A DNA stretch of 64,000 nt from Saturnia japonica (Eukaryota > Arthropoda > Insecta > Lepidoptera > Saturniidae), in assembly GCA_033032175.1 (NCBI GenBank), contig CM065331.1, positions 8,308,370 to 8,372,369 of the forward strand, given 5' to 3'. The notes beneath the pieces are model-generated. The model was not told where the DNA came from, did no database searches, and worked only from the letters and a program-made list of their open reading frames with translations. Shown piece after piece: positions 57,111-64,000 of this stretch. How positions within the stretch are numbered: position 1 is the first letter of the stretch; each line of letters starts with the position of its first letter. Both the position numbers and the translations under genes were made by a program.

Positions 57111-58974
57111 GTTCTTTTGGTCCCTTTCGGTTACGTCGGCCTAGTCCTATTTGAATCAACGCATTTTATTTGAAGTAATGATCAATGTAGTTGTACACCG
57201 AAATGGTGTCAGTGCTGCCAGGTTTGGAGAATATAGCATTGAAGGCACCATGATCCCACATATTGATGCCAAGGAGCCCTACCAAATTTTTTCTATCGTA
57301 TTTTTCACAATTAGACGAGGTACATTTTTTCATCAAATAATGGACTACGGTATATAAGGAGGTTCAGTTTACAACGTTCTATACCAAATTCCTTTTCCCT
57401 TCAACTCAAAGTCAGAAGATAATTCACGTAACATATCATTAGTAGCATAAATAATTAATTACCTTCAGTCATAAAGACCCTTACCTTTAGTCATTCGCAA
57501 ATATTCTGGCAATTTTTTCCGTGTCTATATTATAATTTAAAAAAAAACCTATATATATATATATAAATGCGCATAGTGCAATGCATATTTTATTAATATG
57601 TTGGTTGACATATAAACCGATTCATAATGACTAATTCGTGTGAAGCTGTTGATTAGATTGTTTACATATCTCACGCGACGAAGAATTTCTCTAAGCATAA
57701 CAAATCCGACATTCCTTTGAAGCGGGCTCATTTATACATTACCCATTGCTGGTAGCTTTGTTGACTTGGAAATAACAATTCTCTTGGTTTAATTGTAAAA
57801 AAAAATGGATTATTGTCAAATCTGTGGATTCTTGTTACAAGTTAGATACAATCGAGTGTAAATACGTGCGTTAAAAGTTATTTGAATAATCATACTCGAT
57901 TTTGTGTGGTATAAAATCGAGTGTCACACACTCTCACCACAATAAAACAAGAGATTTAGCTAGCAACTTCGTAACGTAGACATTTTGTTATGCCTTGTTC
58001 AAATACTCGCCGACTACTGACGACCAGGCACGAATGCGAGTATATAAACAACTTATTCGGGCGTATTCGGTACTGGCCACGAATACTCGCCCGTTCTCCA
58101 CGCGGTATTGTTTTTTTTTTTCACACGAATCAAAAGCCCGATCTACACGCTTGCCAAATCTCGGAAAACATTAAGAAATTCAAACCTTGTGGCGTGGCCT
58201 GCGACCGATCCAAGCTTTGATGCAGAAATCAAATTAGCTTGTGAAATGTCCCCACGATTATCACAAGCGTAAAATAAATAATCTATAAATAACTGAAAAA
58301 GGCTGGTATGGTTTCTGTGAATTTTTAATTATCTTCCTTGCCCAATTTTCCATATTCTATCATTTTTCTCATTTAATTTTGCTTTGTTTCACAGTAAAAA
58401 TAAATTTAAAAGATGTTATAGCTAATATTCAGTGAATCGTGATCTTTGTCGCAATTGGTTATTGAAGCAGTTTATTTTTGTGCCAGATAGGACAAATGAG
58501 AATACTTTAAACTTAAAATAAATAGAAGTTTACCAGGGAGAACCCATTACATGGTATACTAATTTCCCTTTATAAGTTGATTTCTTTCCTGATGACCATC
58601 TCAACTGTATGAACTTTTGTATACATCCTAATTATTGGGTATGTTTTATGTCTGTCTGGAAGTAATGCACCTGTATAAATAGATTTTTCCCAAATGAGTA
58701 AAATATGGACAAGTGAAAAAACATAGCTAAGTATCTTTTTAACTGTTGTAAGCAATTTCTATTACCAAGACCAACTACAACAATTCAAGTAATCATCTGC
58801 ATTTTACTTTAAAAAACTAAACCCAATATTTTAAAACAGATTAGCTCCAGTGAAAAATATAAGAAAAGTGATTAGACATTAACTCTTTTTTTTTTAGAAC
58901 TGACTAGACAGTCAGCCATCAGGGTCCTGGAGGCTCAAACAGCTTTTACAGTTTCACCAGGCTTGTTACTTAAT
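57111..58974. other. Low-repeat stretch, no gene call
   Basis: Mostly unique AT-rich sequence; (AT)n at about 57550-57565. The plus frame 57151-57357 and others of 60-76 codons have no domains I recognise. Confidence 0.4.
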
Positions 58975-59067
58975 ACTTACTGTTTATGAATACTGTAAAT
59001 GTCAAACAGAAAATAGTATATGATCAAAAAGTTGCTGGTCAAATTTCGCCCTTAGGGTGGTGGGTAG
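58975..59067 (+). mobile_element. Helitron-like family A, 3' fragment
   Basis: AATACTGTAAATGTCAAACA, AGAAAATAGTATATGATCAA and the following GTTGCTGGTCAAATTTCG match the family A end. The final CTAG is mutated (GGTGGGTAG). Confidence 0.6.
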
Positions 59068-60159
59068 TAACAACAAATATATTTTAAAAATAGAGTAAAC
59101 AAAAACAAAGTGGCATGTGTAGCTATTGAATTAGTTAGAAATATGTAAGTTTTCATATTAATGAGCCATGAAAATCTGACATCAACGGGTCCGATCCAAT
59201 AGTGCCCAAAAAAAAACTATGTAAATATTACATAATTGCAAAGAGAGCATTAAATAAAAAACAATGCAGAAATGTTAACATACCACTTCATATCCCTGCC
59301 TGTTTAAATAAAAAATAGATGCCCATCAATTCCATATTTGTACTGCATAATATAATTGTTTTTATTTATTAGTAACTATAGCTTACTAACTAACATTATA
59401 ACTGAATTATCCAAAACCAATTTTCATAGATCTATCTTTAAAAATCTATACAAACTTTCATCCCTTTTTGAATTTATAAAAATCTTCCCTTAGTGCTCAC
59501 CTAGTGTTAAAGGAAACCCGCATATAAATTCTCAGTCCTTACCACAATAGTTCGGGCTGTGAATTCATATGTCAGTTAGTCAGTTAGTTATCCTTTTATA
59601 AGTAATAGAATTTATGAATAAATAATACAGGTTGTAACAATTTTGTTTATCAAAATTAGGTAAAAAAATTATTTGTTGTAACCATTTTGTTTACAGTTTA
59701 AAGTCATAAATAAACATAGCAAGAATGCATTTTATAAAACAAAAATATTGGAAAAGATGTTATAATAATAACTACTTGGTTATTATTAATGTAAGTTACC
59801 AATTATAAATATATGAATTATGAATTCATATCACATATTTTCACTGGGCTATCACTTTCCATCACAATACTAAACACGATCCACGTGATGTGACTGCACA
59901 TAAAGTATACGATCCTCTTACAAGCCCTAGAGTTCAGTGTTAAAATAATATAGGTCGATTGTAACTGCAAAAACTTCAACTCGGATTTCTTTTTCACTAA
60001 TTTGTTGTGCGTTTAAAATTATTTATCCCCAATGAAACATTTAAAAAAGTATTTTTGCTAATTTCAAACGGTTTCTGGCCATATGATACCGCTGGAATTA
60101 AAGCTGAGCGCCCAATTATAGTCAACAAAATATGCCCGGAACATATGACATAAACTTAC
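59068..60159. other. Low-repeat AT-rich stretch
   Basis: No gene, RNA gene or strong repeat seen. A CACGTG E-box lies at 59882-59887. The stretch follows the candidate donor at 60159 in minus-strand sense. Confidence 0.4.
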
Positions 60160-60427
60160 CTTTTTCCCGCCTTATCCAGTATGAATATACTGTAATGAGA
60201 TTCCGTACATGAGACCGCACAGTTTCCTCTAGAAATACATAATTCACAACGTTTATTTCACACAAAAATAATGTAATTTCTACAATTCTTCTTATTTGTG
60301 ACACTCGCACAACCTTCAGCGAAACGCGTTTCTGACTTTGTTTAGTCAGTGTTGCAACTGCAAGTTTTGAATACAAAATATTACCATTAACCTTATTATT
60401 TACCAGAATGTTGTAAAATATTGCCAT
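60160..60427 (-). promoter_or_regulatory. Candidate minus-strand first exon and core promoter
   Basis: Minus-strand AAAAAG|GTAAGTTTATG at 60160/60159 is a near-consensus splice donor. About 190-200 nt upstream is GTTGCAACACTGAC (about 60349-60362), resembling the M1BP/Ohler-1 type core-promoter motif of fly housekeeping genes. This fits a noncoding first exon of a minus-strand gene, conceivably foi with a roughly 51-kb intron. The 101-codon frame across it looks non-coding. Confidence 0.25.
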
Positions 60428-60853
60428 TTTAAATTATTATAAACACCAAAATTTAAATAATAATGAAAATAATATTTTACTAATAAATAAATTAATAGTT
60501 TTTGCTCAAATTTTATATTTTTTGCTTTGGATTAATTAGAAAACGTTAAGTATCTTTTGTAATTTGCAATAGATTCTTATACAAGTAAAAATAAATGTTT
60601 GAACTTAAAACTCATTTAAATAACAAGCCCTATTTATCATGCTGTTGTAAACGAAATTTAATAGATTAGAAAGAAATATATTACTTCAACATTCAATGAA
60701 TTATATTAATAAGACATTTTCCCCTCAATACCGATCTTTTGACTGTAATTTGGATTTGTATTTTACAGTATATTTAAAATTGTGTTGTTTTCATTATCAG
60801 CTTATAATAGTTCCCCTATCCTTCGTCTATTTTTAATGTACTCGAAATATAAA

Positions 60854-60880
60854 CAAAGAGAGGGAGGGAGAGAGAGAGTT
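60854..60880. repeat. Purine-rich (GA)n/(GGGA)n tract
   Basis: AAAGAGAGGGAGGGAGAGAG, a short low-complexity GA run. Confidence 0.8.
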
Positions 60881-60939
60881 TCACTTCTACCGCGTGTGAA
60901 CTCACACTTAATTTTTTTCCTTTATTTTTCGTTATAGGT

Positions 60940-61115
60940 TTAACGTTGTGGCCAAAATCTCACTTGATCTTAAGTGACGAGGTGGCCCAAGATGGTAGCA
61001 CGCAAAGCCTAGTAGAAGACTGGCTATCAAGTGCAGCTGCTGGATTGTTAGAACATATCCATTGATGTGTGGCTACAGATTTTCAACTTGAGGGTGGTAG
61101 CTATCCAGGCGGGCA
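60940..61115 (-). mobile_element. SINE E, minus copy lacking its head
   Basis: GTTTAACGTTGTGGCCAAAA, GATCTTAAGTGACGAGGTGG, CAAGTGCAGCTGCTGG and GAGGGTGGTAGCTATCCAGG form the 3' two-thirds of E in reverse. Confidence 0.7.
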
Positions 61116-61727
61116 TTAGAAATAAAATTATAATTTTCGCGCAAATATTTATTTGATTGTGCAATGCATTGAGGAAATGTCGAAATAAGCAATTTTATGT
61201 GAGTGTTCTAGCAATACTCTTTTCTTCAGAACTAGGGATGGCGATTCATTTCTAAAAAGATCGATTTGTTGATCAACATGAAATTACATCTGATCCTGAT
61301 GAATATGTAGGTATCCACTCCAATAAGTATACTATGTTTGGATTAGGGAACTACTGCAATTTGTCCACCTTAGTAATCCAAAGTACTCTGACGGGTCTAA
61401 CCGGACAGTACGTAGCAGGGTCTCTAGATTGCATTTTCGATACTTCCCCATAGCGGCCAAAACATTTCTCCAAAATGATACTATTCCCCTAAATTTGCTA
61501 ACTTTTCCCAAAAAACTTAAACCTGCCTATTCCTTTAAATTTTTCTTTATTTTTAGTATAGGCAGCTTTAAGAGGCGGACATAAGTGTTCAGAGCCATAA
61601 AAGTACCATCTTAAATTAGAAATAGATAACAGACCTATTATGCGGCTAAGTAAATAACAAAAGTTTAACTACAACCGCATAATTTATACTGTACATATCT
61701 AATATGAAATACAAATTTTCTCCTATT

Positions 61728-61815
61728 TCTTAGGAACGCTCTGTACCCTAAACGGCTTGAGGGGTTTTATCATATGAGGTGACGTTAGATTCGTCTTAAT
61801 TATTGAAGTGACATA
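61728..61815 (+). repeat. Repeat C fragment inside the 1.8-kb element
   Basis: ACGCTCTGTACCCTAAACGG, CTTGAGGGGTTTTATCATAT and TAGATTCGTCTTAATTATTG match 54597-54680. Confidence 0.6.
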
Positions 61816-62472
61816 ATTAGACATTGTGGTGCCTCATTCGCCACTATTTTTGTACTGGCTGTTTCTAATCGTTAATATTAAAAATACTTAGGTGACAACA
61901 TATCAGATAGATATAAAGAATTCAGACTGTTGGTTTCACGTCACGTTATGTACTAAAACCTGTATTATTTTATTACAAAGTAAATGTGCTATAGCCCTAC
62001 TGACTAGCATTATTATTGAACCTGCCAAAACATCGTTATAGTAAATTCTGAAAAATCTTAATTCGCATGGTAATGTCCAGTGTGTGAAACGTGAAAAGCT
62101 CTCTCTTCAGACTTCAAGGTCCTAAAGGTTATCTTTATAATGTTTGCTTATTCGCACGTTGCAGTAACGCCGGCCGACTATTGCCATTAATAACAATAAT
62201 AAAGGATAGTTGACAGTAGAATAATAGTGTCTTCAATAATTTGTTATACATTGCGTAGGAATAGTGCATTACATTACTCGTTGCTGTAATAATTATCAGC
62301 TTTGAACCAGGAACGCTAAAAGAAAGAGGATTTGAAGAGAAAGAGACAAAGTACATCATCCAACAGAGACAGTACAGTCAATTTGTCGAGCTACTATAAA
62401 AAAAAACAGTAAATATTTTCAAAATCGTGTGTGATGTTTTAATTTAAATATCAAAGATGGCATTAGCAGAAG

Positions 62473-62697
62473 CAGGGTTTACAACCGTACGTGTACATAT
62501 CGTACATTTACGACAATTGCATGCCCTCGTACGATAGCAATTTATAAGCAAATACGATAATTTTATTTTAACAATATGGATTCAGAAAATAGATCCTCTG
62601 GAGCAGAAATCGGGGAAGTACGATAGTTTTGGTCCAATACAGGGAAATATGATAATTTCGAATACGATAATTGCCACGCTTTTGGTTGTGAACCCTG
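62473..62697. mobile_element. 225-bp hAT-like MITE nested in the 1.8-kb element
   Basis: Ends CAGGGTTTACAACC (62473) and GGTTGTGAACCCTG (to 62697) match at 13 of 14 after reversal. Flanks AGCAGAAG (62465-62472) and AGTAGAAA (62698-62705) agree at 6 of 8. The inside is built of CGATAATT and GTACGATAG motifs in both orientations. Open frames across it are not genes. Confidence 0.68.
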
Positions 62698-63149
62698 AGT
62701 AGAAATAGTAATTAGTAGTACGGCTATGCAGATAAGTTCTTCCCCTAATTTCCCCGGTGCTAAAATTTTCTTTCCCAAAGTTTTCCCCATCATTTCGTTT
62801 CCCCAAAATTTCTCAGAGCGAAATACTGTCATTTTTTACATGTATTTGGGCACATTTGTAATTGTAAATTAATTTATGGTTCTGATGAAAACAGAGAAAT
62901 AATATGTTTTTAGATTTTCCAGATTCAAATGTCGATTCAGTGGTTCGATTCAGTACCACGTACAAATTTAAAAAATCATCTTTTAGCGCAAAATTTAATG
63001 AATTCACTAACTAATCAATCTCAGATCGCCATCCCTATTTAGGACCGATTCAGTATTAGTGGTGGGTCATTAACGATTTCGTCGTCAATGAAAACTAACA
63101 GCTAATGACTAATGCATAACAGGTTGAAAAAACGGTGAAATCGTCAACT

Positions 63150-63341
63150 GGTTTTCGGACATTATTAAAGTGTTAATTCGTTTTCCTACAGATTTTATTA
63201 AAATTTATCAACGCTTTCAGACATTAATAAATTTGTTAATTCGTTTACTGTTTAGGGTTTACTAATATTAGACAATGTTTTCAGATACCTATTATTATAT
63301 GGGTTATTTTGTTTTGACCAGATTTTATTAATATTTATCAA
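63150..63341. repeat. Imperfect tandem repeat, unit about 63-65 bp
   Basis: Three diverged units: each has a TTTTCGGACATTATTAAAG-like block followed by GTTAATTCGTTT and CAGATTTTATTAAAATTTAT (63189 and 63318). A GTGGTGGGTCATTAACGA at about 63060 just before it looks like a hAT-type terminus. Confidence 0.5.
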
Positions 63342-63411
63342 CATTTTTACATACTTCCAAGCGATACTATCGTCCCCATACTAGTTGATTTTGTTTGTTT
63401 TTTTCTCGTTT

Positions 63412-63480
63412 TTTACACAATTTCACACACGACCATTTAATTCCAAACTAAGCAAAGCTTTGTAATATGGTAACAGCTTG
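63412..63480 (-). mobile_element. SINE G tail fragment
   Basis: ACACAATTTCACACACGACC, ATTTAATTCCAAACTAAGCA and AAGCTTTG match 30868-30912. Confidence 0.6.
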
Positions 63481-64000
63481 TTACCCGAATACTAGTCGCG
63501 GTAGGCGGTGGGAATTAATAAAAAGCCCTTGACAGTAATAATTAATTTTATTCCCGCTTCCGCCCACTGAGGTGTTCCGCCGGTGGGTAGTCTGAAGTAC
63601 TGGCCTGATAGAACAACTCCAAGATGCCGTTGGCAGTCTCTGCAACTGCTAGGCCGCTCCCACGGATTTGGTGGAATTGTCAGCAGGAGGGTAGATGGTC
63701 AGATGGATGCCGATGGTAATGTATCTAACGATAAGGTGATCCTGAAAGTCCCAAGACAAGGCAAGCATTAGCGACAGGCTTAGACGGCCGAGTAGCCTTA
63801 ATCAAGCTCAGCGCCCCCATAACTACCCTCGCGTTTTTCAGCGCTAAGCAGACCCAGCAGGAATTACTTGCTAGACAGAACAGTTATGATACACTATTAT
63901 TACATTATGAGAACTCACCCCAGCGGGATCTAAGTAGTTTTCACTAGTTAAAGTACGAAACGTAAGATTGGTCGTGAGCCATGACAATAATTAATATACG
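63481..64000. other. Less AT-rich unassigned edge
   Basis: 63545-63850 is markedly less AT-rich (CTTCCGCCCACTGAGGTGTT, CTCCCACGGATTTGGTGG). A 62-codon frame ends at 63771 and has no family I recognise. It could be a transposon remnant; the window ends soon after. Confidence 0.3.

Larger units (their letters stand above)
61233..63037. mobile_element. 1.8-kb hAT-like element with 13-bp TIRs and 8-bp target duplication
   Basis: A perfect 13-bp inverted repeat TAGGGATGGCGAT lies at 61233-61245 and 63025-63037 (reverse). Flanks TTCAGAAC (61225-61232) and TTTAGGAC (63038-63045) match at 6 of 8, consistent with an aged 8-bp duplication. Inside are C-rich TTTCCCC motifs (61445-61510 and 62735-62810), a repeat C fragment (61728-61815) and a smaller hAT-like element. 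I recognise no transposase domain; minus-strand frames of 64-89 codons lie at 62563-63007. Confidence 0.72.

Noticed and set aside
57151..57357. 68-codon plus frame suggesting a transposase fragment
   Set aside because: Neither strand gave a convincing transposase motif when read through.
60122..60427. 101-codon minus-strand frame as a protein gene
   Set aside because: It reads through a strong splice donor and has no domain. More likely untranslated exon sequence or chance.
62563..62832. 89-codon minus-strand frame
   Set aside because: Overlaps the nested hAT-like MITE and its host element. No transposase motif was recognised.
63583..63771. 62-codon frame in the less AT-rich window edge
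   Set aside because: No family recognised and the region resembles a decayed mobile element. Too little evidence for a gene.

Overview
The window is a piece of an insect nuclear genome, most likely a butterfly or moth. It is AT-rich, its one protein gene is split by introns, and most of the rest is short interspersed repeats of types I associate with Lepidoptera: tRNA-headed SINEs, Helitron-like elements ending in CTAG, the repeats that open with ACTAGCTGTGCCC, and LINE tails ending in GAAGAA. Assignment to Lepidoptera is inference from these repeats and from the protein. No database search was run.

Only one protein-coding gene can be supported. It lies on the minus strand between 8424 and 2346 in six coding exons that join in frame with canonical GT/AG junctions. 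The predicted 696-residue protein is a LIV-1 subfamily ZIP zinc importer of the ZIP6/ZIP10 type, orthologous to Drosophila fear of intimacy (foi). It has a signal peptide, a furin-like RSKR site, histidine-rich loops, the CPxLLYQ motif, HNFTDG in TM4 and HELPHELGD in TM5. A strong splice acceptor 109 nt upstream of the start codon implies at least one further noncoding exon at a higher coordinate. Two possible promoter or first-exon regions (about 11.3 kb and about 60.3 kb, both minus strand) are described but unproven. Introns 1, 3 and 5 of foi carry repeats, and intron 5 is mostly a 49-bp minisatellite with a 197-bp higher-order period that stops about 13 nt from the exon 5 splice donor.

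Layout: 1-750 repeat copies; 750-2345 downstream flank of foi; 2346-8533 foi; 8.6-64 kb a gene-poor stretch of nested mobile elements. The best-defined of these are a 418-bp hAT-like element with a perfect 8-bp target duplication (9640-10057), an inverted-repeat element at 13.8-14.3 kb, full-length 355-bp Helitron-like copies at 13.0 and 48.7 kb, a paired long repeat at 26.6 and 32.1 kb, a 46-bp minisatellite at 40.3-40.9 kb, a 1.0-kb element with long inverted ends at 45.4-46.4 kb, and a 1.8-kb hAT-like element (61.2-63.0 kb) with a second hAT-like element nested inside. A CpG-rich repeat with a TTCGTTA-n-TCGTTAA core recurs at five places.

No multigene pathway or operon-like system is visible. 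The interest lies in foi and its intronic array, and in the transposon structures.
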